Positions 11,735 to 20,124 of a stretch of 64,000 nt of DNA are shown piece by piece. Each line of letters begins with the position of its first letter. Position 1 is the stretch's first letter. This DNA is from Nematostella vectensis (Eukaryota; Cnidaria; Anthozoa; Actiniaria; Edwardsiidae). The notes under the pieces were generated by a model. That model was given only the letters and a program-made list of their open reading frames with translations. It had not been told where the DNA came from and made no database searches. The stretch covers positions 6,903,042 through 6,967,041 of the forward strand of contig NC_064041.1 in assembly GCF_932526225.1 (NCBI RefSeq), read 5' to 3'. Position numbers and translations under genes: made by a program.

Positions 11735-12830
11735 GACAGGGTGTGGTAGATGGAGGGGTACATCAAAGTGAGCAGTGGAGAGACAGGGTGTGGTAGATGG
11801 GGGGTACATCACAGTGAGCAGTGGAGAGACAGGGTGTGGTAGATGGAGGGGTACATCACGAGCAGTGGAGAGACAGGGTGTGGTAGATGGAGGGGTATAT
11901 GGTACATCACAGTGAGAAGTGGAGAGACAGGGTGTGGTAGATGGAAGGGTACATCACAGTGAGCAGTGGAGAGACAGGGTGTGGTAGATGGAGGGGTGAA
12001 TCACAGTGAGCAGTGGAGAGACAGGGTGTGGTAGATGGAGGGGTACATCACAGTGAGCAGTGGAGAGACAGGGTGTGGTAGATGGAGGGGTACATCACAG
12101 TGAGCAGTGGAGAGACAGGGTGTGGTAGATGGAGGGGTATATGGTACATCACAGTGAGCAGTGGAGAGACAGGGTGTGGTAGATGGAGGGGTACATGGTA
12201 CATCACAGTGAGCAGTGGAGAGACAGGGTGTGGTAGATGGAGGGGTACATGGTACATCACAGTGAGCAGTGGAGAGACAGGGTGTGGTAGATGGAGGGCT
12301 ATATGGTACATCACAGTGAGCAGTGGAGAGACAGGGTGTGGTAGATGGAGGGGTATATGGTACATCACAGTGAGCAGTGGAGAGACAGGGTGTGGTAGAT
12401 GGAGGGGTATATGGTACATCACGGTGAGCAGTGAAGAGACAGGGGGTGGTTGGTGGAGGGGTACATGGAACATAATGGTGAGCAGTGGAGGGACAGGATG
12501 TGTTATGTGGAGGGGTACATGGTACATCACAGTGAGCATTGGAGGGATAGGATGTGTTAGGTTGAGGGGCACATGGTACATCACGGTGAGCAGTAGAGGG
12601 ACGGGATGTGTTAGGTGGAGGGGTACATGGTACATCACAGTGAGCATTGGAGGGATAGGATGTGTTAGGTTGAGGGGCACATGGTACATCACGGTGAGCA
12701 GTGGAGAGATAGGGTGTGGTTGGTGGAGGGGTACATGGTACGTCACAGTAAGCAGTGGAGTGACAGGGTGTGGAAGGTGGAGGGGTACATGGTACATGAA
12801 AGTAAGCAGTGAAGGGACAGGGCCTAGTTG
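11735..12830. repeat. 54-bp minisatellite (47-bp variant) encoding the GPCR tail
   Basis: Unit (plus strand): gagacagggtgtggtagatg, then gaggggtacatggtacatca, then cagtgagcagtgga, 54 bp. From about 12040 to 12830 most units are 54 bp and stay in frame. From 11735 to 12100 most units lack a 7-bp segment (one of two ggtacat-like repeats) and are 47 bp long. Divergence rises toward 12830, so the homogeneous end is at the left. About 22 copies. Confidence 0.93.
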
Positions 12831-14058
12831 AAGGGAGGGTGGATGGTACATCACATTGAGCAGTAGAAGGTAGCGGATAGGTGATAGCACTGTGAGAGGT
12901 AGTTGGTACCTCAACTGAAGATGAAGTAGATGTTGCCTCACAACGAGAGGTAGGACCGTTTTTTACAACTTTTGTAAGCTTTATATCTTGTACCGATAGT
13001 CTCAGAGGTGAAGAAGCTTGAACGACATCGACTTCTATGCCTTCGTGATTCGATACCGAGTGTTGATCCCGTTGTGGGCTGCCAATGTTAAACTGCACGG
13101 TGTTAATCCTCAAATTCTTTCGCAGCCGATCAAGGAATTCATCGGAGTAGTAAAGATAAATAAATGGATTAACTACTCCATTTGAGAAGGCTATGACGGA
13201 AAACACGTAACGCAAAATCGTGTCTTGCTGATATGTTAGCTCTGGATTGATAACAAGTCTTAGAGCTGTGAGCAAGACCCACAGTGAATATGGAACAACA
13301 AACGCGATGAGAACGTTGATCAGTAGGCGGGAACCTTTATGTTGAAAGCTTCGTCTTGGAGTTCGTCGCCTGTTGAGAAGTCTTGTAACTCTAAAAGCCA
13401 CAAAACTCAGAATAATACAAGGGAATACGTAAAACAGCACGAGGTAACTATAAAGCATAACCCCAAATGCAGGCACCGACTTATCGTAAAGACATCCAAT
13501 AGTGTATCGATGCTCGTCCATATCGACTCTTAGATTCTTGTAACACGCAGCGGGGGCAAGTGCGGAAAGGCCACCGAAAACCCAAACACAGGCAAGCAAG
13601 CGGCGAACGGTTTGCTTCCTTGGCACCAGCAACACGTGAAAACTCCCTAAATATCTCTCCACTGCAATCACTAAAACATTGAGTACAGTTATGGAAGGAA
13701 ACAGAAACGTGATAAACTTATACAATTTACAGTCCCAGTCATTTCGCGCAACGTCAAACAGCAGCGCTAATAAAACAGGAAGACCAATTATGCTCCCTAA
13801 GAGGTCCGAATAAGCGTGACTCTGAATAAAAGCATAAATTACGTGTGCGCGATCAAGAGCTCTTTGTAATCGGACCGTGTTCTTCTTCTCTTTTCGCTTG
13901 TAGTGTAGAATCAGAGAATTCCCAATCACTCCTGATACGCTTACTAAACAGGCCAACATTATAAGGACGAACTTGGTTTCTTTGTCGATGGGATTAGGAA
14001 CATAGATTTTTTCTGTTGTGTTCCTGCCCTTGCCTGTTGAATTTCCTTGACAAGCCAT
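12001..14058 (-). CDS. Class A (rhodopsin-like) GPCR with minisatellite-encoded C-terminal tail
   Basis: 685 codons in one exon. N-terminus MACQGNSTGKGRNTTEK carries two N-glycosylation sequons. Seven membrane spans follow: TM1 with GN (N47), TM2 with the conserved Asp in HAYSDLL, Cys in WDCKLY before TM3, ERY at the end of TM3, Cys in ECL2 (IGCLYDK), a basic third loop (LNRRRTPRRS), and NPFIYLYY in TM7. The receptor body ends near residue 340. From about residue 400 the tail is some 15 copies of an 18-residue unit of the type TPCLSTAHCDVPYTPPST. A 7-bp-shorter unit then shifts the frame and the ORF ends at a TGA after SLHCSL. It is a paralogue of the receptor at 42 kb, with the same NDxxCK, ERY and CLYD context. 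The ligand is unknown. The tail could be polymorphic between individuals. Confidence 0.88.
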   Translation of the reverse strand: MACQGNSTGKGRNTTEKIYVPNPIDKETKFVLIMLACLVSVSGVIGNSLILHYKRKEKKNTVRLQRALDRAHVIYAFIQSHAYSDLLGSIIGLPVLLALLFDVARNDWDCKLYKFITFLFPSITVLNVLVIAVERYLGSFHVLLVPRKQTVRRLLACVWVFGGLSALAPAACYKNLRVDMDEHRYTIGCLYDKSVPAFGVMLYSYLVLFYVFPCIILSFVAFRVTRLLNRRRTPRRSFQHKGSRLLINVLIAFVVPYSLWVLLTALRLVINPELTYQQDTILRYVFSVIAFSNGVVNPFIYLYYSDEFLDRLRKNLRINTVQFNIGSPQRDQHSVSNHEGIEVDVVQASSPLRLSVQDIKLTKVVKNGPTSRCEATSTSSSVEVPTTSHSAITYPLPSTAQCDVPSTLPSTRPCPFTAYFHVPCTPPPSTPCHSTAYCDVPCTPPPTTPYLSTAHRDVPCAPQPNTSYPSNAHCDVPCTPPPNTSRPSTAHRDVPCAPQPNTSYPSNAHCDVPCTPPHNTSCPSTAHHYVPCTPPPTTPCLFTAHRDVPYTPPSTTPCLSTAHCDVPYTPPSTTPCLSTAHCDVPYSPPSTTPCLSTAHCDVPCTPPSTTPCLSTAHCDVPCTPPSTTPCLSTAHCDVPYTPPSTTPCLSTAHCDVPLHLPHPVSPLLTVMYPSIYHTLSLHCSL

Positions 14059-14059
14059 T

Positions 14060-14815
14060 TAATCACAGTGCTGTGGTTGCTGGTGGGGAAATCTAAAAAA
14101 AAAAAATACTGAATCAATCAAAAAACCCATTTCCAACAAAAACCAACGAAAAAAAAAAGTTATTTTCGTATATACATCAAAACGTCCAACTTTCCATGCA
14201 TTTCTTTTGAAAAATTAACGCCATTTCTTTGACAAAAGACGAGGGAAACAAAAAATGGTTGAGTTTTGAACTACTGCGCATTTTAGTAGAAGCCATTGCA
14301 GCCTGACACTAGCGTAGTGCAGGGCCGTATATTTTCAAAAATGACAGGGGCGTGGCGGTGCCCCAAATATTTTCTTAATGTTTCTGTATTGTGCCCCTCC
14401 AATATTTCGAGGCCTGTTACGGCACTGTAGTGAAAAGCAAAATCGGCTACGATCGCTCGAGGATGGTTTTCGTTGATTCGTCGCGATAAAAACACCATCA
14501 AACACTAGCACACAGGCTAGCAACAGAAAAACAACCATTTAAGGCCAAGTAAAAAAAATGTTTATCGTCCCCGCCCGCGTCCTTTTTCAGGGCCGCATCA
14601 ATTTTTTTCGATTTTTTATTTAGTTATTTCTGCTGCTTTGTTCCTAAGAATATCAAATTTGGTGCGTTAGCGGAGCTTGGGCACTAAAATAAAGGCAGAC
14701 GTCCCGGTTCAAGGGACGATTTTTATGATTTTTTTCACCCGTTCGCAACAACGCGGAAATTTCCTTTGTAAACCGTACAAATCTTTGATAAACCAAGGAG
14801 AAAAAATAAAGAACA
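14060..14815. other. Upstream region of the GPCR; one dispersed-repeat copy
   Basis: AT-rich 5' flank of the GPCR with A runs. At 14322-14425 a dispersed repeat (ttttcaaaaatgacaggggcgtggcggtgc ... gtgcccc) resembles copies at 32520-32625 and 63530-63590. No gene was recognised. Confidence 0.5.
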
Positions 14816-14818
14816 AAT

Positions 14819-15190
14819 GTGTAGTTCCAGAAAATATCCATACCCTCCCCCCTATTGAGGGGGTCGGAGGTATGACCCCCCTCCACTGGAATTTCCCCAC
14901 CTGTAAAAAAATAAATACAGTTACTGTTAAGGAAAAGGGCATTTCACCCCCCCCCCCCCTCCCCTCTGGAAATTCCTGGCGTTTGAACCCCCACCTCCCT
15001 GGAATTTCCAACCCCCTGGAAAAAAATAAATACAATAACTGTTAAGAAAAAAGGGCATTTTACCCCCCCCCCCCCCCCCCCCTCCTCCCTCCCTCTGGAA
15101 ATTCCTGGGCCTTTGAGCCCCACACCTCCCCGGAATTTCCAATCCTCTCAAGGAGGGGGGGGGGGGGGTATGGATATGGAAGTAAACAAT
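14819..15190. mobile_element. MITE-like element with C/G-rich ends, copy A
   Basis: Begins tgtgtagttccagaaaatat followed by a C-rich run, and ends with a G run and gtatggatatggaagta. Internal blocks ggaaattcctgg, ttgaaccccca and aaaataaatacagttactgt repeat twice. It is the same family as 54182-54402, whose two ends are clean inverted copies. No coding capacity. Confidence 0.65.
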
Positions 15191-15261
15191 AACAAATAAA
15201 AAGGGCCGCATGCTCCCTATTTTTATTTTATCAGGACGATATTTTTATTTTTACTTGGCCT

Positions 15262-15600
15262 AAATAGCATTTAGGTAATTTTAACATGTTTGAAAGGCAT
15301 GTAATAAGCATACCCTTTATATTTTTATCACATTTTTATCACATTTTTTTACAACCTTTTAAATAGCATTTGGGTAATTTTAACATGTTTGAAAGGCCCG
15401 TAATAACCACCCTTTATATTTTTATCACATTTTTATCACAACCATTTAAATAGCATTTGGGTAATTTTAAAGGCCCGTTATAACCACCCTTTATATTTTT
15501 ATCACATTTTTATCACAACCATTTAAATAGCATTTGGGTAATTTTAACATGTTTCAAAGGCCTGCAATAACCACAATTTATATTTTTTAACACACCCCAT
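15262..15600. repeat. About 77-100-bp tandem repeat, 4 copies
   Basis: Each unit begins taaatagcatttgggtaatt and continues with ttaacatgtttgaaaggccc and tttatatttttatcacattt. The third copy lacks the acatgtttga segment. AT-rich, non-coding. Confidence 0.85.
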
Positions 15601-15659
15601 TCTCTCTTGTTTGAAAGGTTTACCATTCCTTTTAGCAACAGCAACTTACTTTACAATTG

Positions 15660-16091
15660 TCACTTGTCATCTAGATCGCCATAGAAACCCGCTAAGCAGT
15701 CTTCTATGTCTTCACTGTCATCATTTGATAAGACATCTTGTACACTGCTCGTTTTTTCTGATTCAAGATGTGGCGTTCTTCGGCTCCCTCTCCTTTTATC
15801 AGCATTGGGCTCTGTTACAAAGGGTCGGGGTCTCAATTATTTGAATAGATAGAGATAACCTAATAATTCGGGTTTTATTCTTACAGCCGAATTAGTCTTT
15901 GCACCCTTCACGTGGAATTCTGAATCCTTTTCGTTTGCAAATAGAGCGTGGTTTCCGTATTTTCACAAACGATCGCAGGGTGAACTTCCTTATAATTTCC
16001 ATATGATCGTACACAACCATCCTTCTCCGACCATCTGCGATCGATACGTAAACATTGCAGGGTTTTGCGAGTTTCGCAACACAAGGGCCAC
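15660..16091 (-). CDS. Two possible exons of an unidentified gene
   Basis: A minus-strand open segment 15905-16091 (AG acceptor before it, GT donor after) encodes a basic stretch including CNVYVSIADGRRRMVVYDHM and KFTLRSFVKIRKPR. It can be joined in phase (2+1) to 15660-15831, which encodes RGSRRTPHLESEK, an acidic run SNDDSEDIEDCLAGF and a stop after GDLDDK. Matching phases and coding-like composition suggest a real 3' gene end, but the donor GTGCAA is weak and I recognise no domain. It may belong to the THAP-like fragment just upstream. Confidence 0.33.
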
Positions 16092-16499
16092 CTTAAACTA
16101 GGGCCAAAAACTTTTATTTACTAAAACATTACGTCCAAAGGTTAAGTGAATAGACTGAATAATAAAAGAGCTTCATTTTTTTTCCTTCTTGTTAATTTTC
16201 GTCAGAAAAAAAAAGGATACGCGGACGGGGACCGAATTTACACCAAAAGGAGGCCTGTGTTGAAGTCAGAACATTAGTACCGCGCCAATCTACCCAACTG
16301 TAAAGTACATCACAAGTACAAACGTGATATTCTTTTGGGAGACATTTAAATCTCGAATTCTCGAATTGTGACAGAAAATGACCAGATTGTCAGGCTTTAT
16401 TCTGTTATATTGCATTTTGGGAAATACTGAAAAAGCATATAGTTTCCCACAGAATCCAACTTTAAAAGATGCTATGACTAGCACAACCGATGCCACAGC

Positions 16500-16775
16500 T
16501 ATAAATATGCCATCGGTTGTGATCGTTTTCGGCTAGATTCGCTTCCTTCTTGGTTGTTGTTGCAATGTCGGAAGATATTCCCTTTTTGGGCATCCGTTTG
16601 AAGCAATCATCAGCAAAATGGTTCGAGCACAGGTGTTTCCCCTTATTCCCTGCTAGCAGAGGCCTCTTTTCTCTGTATTTCGCTGGGAGAAAAGAGGCCT
16701 CTGCTAGCAGGGAATTCCTCTTACGCTTAGTACCGACGAATTGAGCCAAATTTTTAACTCGCGGATTACCGTAAA
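16500..16775 (-). pseudogene. THAP-type zinc-finger fragment interrupted by a palindromic insert
   Basis: The minus strand reads NLAQFVGTKRKRN, then a stretch derived from a palindromic repeat (16646-16714), then KGKHLCSNHFADDCFKRMPK. The LCSNHFxxDCF block is the C-x2-H half of a THAP DNA-binding zinc finger, and the residues before the insert fit the loop preceding it. The N-terminal CxxC half should lie above 16767, where a MITE begins. The gene therefore appears broken twice. No full THAP ORF remains. Confidence 0.5.
16646..16714. mobile_element. Perfect palindromic repeat (arms about 28 bp)
   Basis: Left arm ttccctgctagcagaggcct plus ctttTCTC; right arm is its exact reverse complement, with a 13-bp loop (tgtatttcgctgg). 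The same left arm and loop start the longer copies at 55371-55450 and 55828-55908. It is inserted in the THAP-like coding segment. Confidence 0.75.
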
Positions 16776-17190
16776 TGATCTAATAAAGGCCCGGGGCGTT
16801 TATTAAATTTCGCTGGTCCGAGAGGGGGCGTTCAATAGATAGGAGGCGTTTATTAGAGAGGGGCGTTCCTTACAAACTATGAAAATGTAACAAACCCAAT
16901 TGCAGTGGGGTTCTAGTCTCAGTCAGGATCAAGTTAAATTAAAGCCTGTGTAGCAGACATTAAGCAAGTCTCCCCCAGTAGAAGCCAAACTCTGATAGAT
17001 TAAATTTGATTTACATTAAAGAAATTCTTACGTTGTTTATTTTTTTAACCTGGGAGGGAGGGTAGGCGGGCGTTAAATAGATGGGGCGTTTATTAGAGAG
17101 GGGCGTTCATTTCAAACTTGTAAGCTTAGGGAGGGGGGCGTTCATTAGGCTTCTTTAGATAGGGGGCGTTTATTGGATCATTTACGGTAC
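16767..17190. mobile_element. MITE, about 420 bp, TIR taccgtaaatgatc
   Basis: Left end taccgtaaatgatctaataa and right end ttattggatcatttacggta are inverted copies (one mismatch). The interior repeats ggggcgttTATTAgagaggg and similar phrases in direct order. No ORF. A clear target duplication was not found. Confidence 0.75.
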
Positions 17191-17521
17191 GCGTTAAAAG
17201 AGGAAACTCTTCACTTACTCACTCACTCTTTCGTAAATTTCTGGAGTGAAAATTTAGGGGCCTCAGATGTCGATATTCGAATATCGGCCTTGAAATATCT
17301 TGTACGCATTACCAAGTATGGATGATGATGTTCTGTTGCATTTGTTTTCCCAGAAATTTCACAGTGTATAATAACAGCAGTGTGATTAATTGTGGTGGGT
17401 ATTTAAGTTTTGTGTTCGGAAAAAATAGATGAAATTTGACATACTTTTTCGAACGATCAGATGAATCAAGGAGGATATAAACAATGTATTGTCTAATTTT
17501 GGTCTATTCTTAATGAATCGG

Positions 17522-17600
17522 TGGGTCGGTAGTTTAGTGTTTAGCTCGTTTGACTTTGCTTTCAGCAGCCGGGGTTTGATTCCAGTTATTTCCAGAAAGG
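17522..17600 (+). repeat. tRNA-like SINE head (possible)
   Basis: Sequence ggtagtttagtgtttagctc resembles a Pol III A box, and gggtttgattccag about 35 bp later resembles a B box. No complete cloverleaf could be folded, so this is a SINE or tRNA relic at best. Confidence 0.3.
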
Positions 17601-17739
17601 TTTTTTGTTCTTCATTTTTAACGTTATTATTATCTTTGGCCTACGCCGTGGATTTGATTCCTAAATCAATGCATGGACACACCAAGGTGGGATCCTTTAA
17701 AAAAAAAAATAATAATAAAAAAATAGTTTGCTTGTTGTC

Positions 17740-17860
17740 GGATGTGGATACGAACCGAAGTTGCCGAAGAAAAATAAGGGCGCCCAGCAATGCCGGCTGG
17801 TACCTGCTGAGCAAGCGGTTACAAATGGTTATAAGGAATAACATTCCAGATAATAGTCAT
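17740..17860 (-). repeat. tRNA-like SINE head on the opposite strand (possible)
   Basis: The minus strand reads accgcttgctcagcaggtac (A-box-like) and, about 50 bp later, ttcggttcgtatccacatcc (B-box-like). It faces the copy at 17522. Confidence 0.3.
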
Positions 17861-17899
17861 TCTGGGTTGCAGGTTTTTTAAGCTGGTAAAAAACACGCT

Positions 17900-19240
17900 A
17901 CATTTTGCCGAGTGCGTGAAATTATGCGCGGAAAGTTGTGTTGCGCGACAACACAACTTCTACGATACAATGTATCGCGAAATGTTTTTGTTGCATGTTA
18001 TCCTGTGTAACACCACATTTATGTGTAGAAGCGAGACGGGAGGAGGGTATAAACCGGTTTTGGCAAAACTTCTGCGAAAGTTTGATACTTCTTTAACTAG
18101 AGAACACTAAAGTAAGTGAGTATGAGTGAGTGTTCAAGTGACAAGAATATTAAGTAAAGCAGCTGAGCAGCTCAATTCCATATTCTATTTTCTCTCTTCG
18201 AAGCGCGATTTTTAAAAGTTGCAAAAAAATGTTGTTTTTTCGATTTCATAGTTGTTGGATTTATACTACACAAAAAATATTTTATTAATACATCTTACCG
18301 TATTTTCTAAAGGGCGTTGACTAGTTTGTCCGACCGGTCGTCACCTTTTACGAACACAGATGTCGACGCGACCGTTCGGTAGAGAGCACCATTCGAACTA
18401 AAACGGACTCGTCGCTCAAGTCTAATAGGCGACAGCCACCACGTGACTTCCACGTGAACTCCGTGTCAAAATAACAACAACAAAAAGAAACTTATTAAGC
18501 GCTTACGGATCATTAGGTGAAGAAATTTAATTTGTTTTCTCTTCCTTCCACTTCAAGTGAATTTTGAAGTGGCGCAAAGTTAAGCCAAAATAAACACATA
18601 AATAGCTGCGCCCGTCAGCTCTGGCTTATTTGTAAGCGCTGGTTGTGGATATTTTGCCCCTAAGGCTAAAAACAACTTTAAATGAGTAGGCGGCACGGAT
18701 ACGCGGGGGTGTTAATATTCCTATAATCACTTCTGGATTAGTCTGCGCATCCGTCCTCTTTTAGATAGATAAAGCATAGTTATGGATGAAGGAATCACAT
18801 CTTGCCACGAGAAGCCAGCAAGCAAATTCGAGCCTTTTTTGTATTGTTTTTCTTTTTTTTTTTTTTCATAGGAGCTACATAATAAAAAATTACCTCTCTT
18901 TTTCTTTTCCGCCTGGATGGCCTCTTTTAATTTGGTGTAAAATCTGGTTTTACAAAAACATAAAGCAGGAATTAATAAGTTGACGCGCCCCTTTAAAATG
19001 GTACTTTAAAATGGCACGCTTGTATTAAGAAAATTCAATAAAATATTTAAGTGTGTAACAAAACAATGTAGGATCTTATTGCTTACTTCATCCAAGTTTC
19101 ATGATTAGTAATAAATCAATTTTACGTGAAATGGATAACAGGCGGAACACCTGGTTGGTTGATTCTGATGCAATTTCGATGTTTGAGTAAACGTACACCT
19201 TTAACGAATCTTAAGTACTATTTTTAATCCATTTCCATTT
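17900..19240. other. Intergenic, no recognised gene
   Basis: AT-rich with T runs (18845-18870). Short open frames have no coding character. Nothing else was identified. Confidence 0.5.
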
Positions 19241-19254
19241 ATCTGCAAAGCGGC

Positions 19255-20115
19255 AAACAACGCGCCAAGCACCAAACAACGAGCAAAGCACCAAACGACC
19301 AGCCAAGTATCAAACGACAAAGCACCAAACGAGCCAAGCACCAAACGGCCAGCAAAGCACCAAACAACCAGCCAAGTATAAAACAACCAGCCAAGTATCA
19401 AACTACCAGCCAAGTATCAAACAACCAGCCAAGTATCAAACTACCAGCGAAGTACCAAACAACAAGACAAGCACCAAAGAACCAGCCAAGTATAAAACAA
19501 CCAGCCAAGCACCAAACAACCAGCCAAGTATCAAACAACCAGCCAAGTATCAAACAACCAGCCAAGTATCAAACAAACAGCCAAGTATCAAACAACCAGC
19601 CAAGTATCAAACAACCAGCCAAGTATCAAACAACCAGCCAAGTATCAAACAACCAGCCAAGTATCAAACAACCAGCCAAGTATCAAACAACCAGCCAAGC
19701 ACCAAAGAACCAGCCAAGTATCAAACAACCAGCTAAGTATCAAACAACCAGCCAAGTATCAAACAACCAGCCAAGTATCAAACAACCAGCCAAGTATCAA
19801 AGAACCAGCCAAGTATCAAAAAACCAGCCAAGTATCAAACAACCAGCCAAGTATCAAACAACCAGCCAAGTATCAAACAACCAGCCAAGTATCAAACAAC
19901 CAGCCAAGTATCAAACTACCAGCGAAGTACCAAACAACAAGACAAGCATAAAACAAAAAGCCAAGTATCAAACGACCAGCCTTGAGTCAAACGAGCAGCC
20001 AGACACCAAACAACCAGCCTAGATCTAAACGACCAGCCAATCAAACAACCAGACAAGCATCAAATAACCAGCCAAGCACGACAAAAACAGCCAAGCATCA
20101 AACGACCAGCCAAAA
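19255..20115. repeat. 19-bp minisatellite, about 45 copies
   Basis: Consensus caaacaaccagccaagtat. The centre (19500-19920) is nearly perfect; both ends are degenerate with agcaccaaacgac-like variants. It begins about 10-50 bp beyond the proposed last exon of TYW3, on the 3' side of that gene. Confidence 0.95.
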
Positions 20116-20124
20116 TGGAGATGA

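Noticed and set aside
12048-12941. 297-codon minus-strand ORF and the 249-codon plus-strand ORF 12082-12831
   Set aside because: Shadows of the 54-bp repeat: 54 is a multiple of 3 and the unit has no stop in these frames. Only the frame continuous with the GPCR is supported.
19255-20115. CRISPR-like array
   Set aside because: Head-to-tail 19-bp units without unique spacers, in a eukaryotic intron-bearing region; a plain minisatellite. The same applies to all other arrays here.
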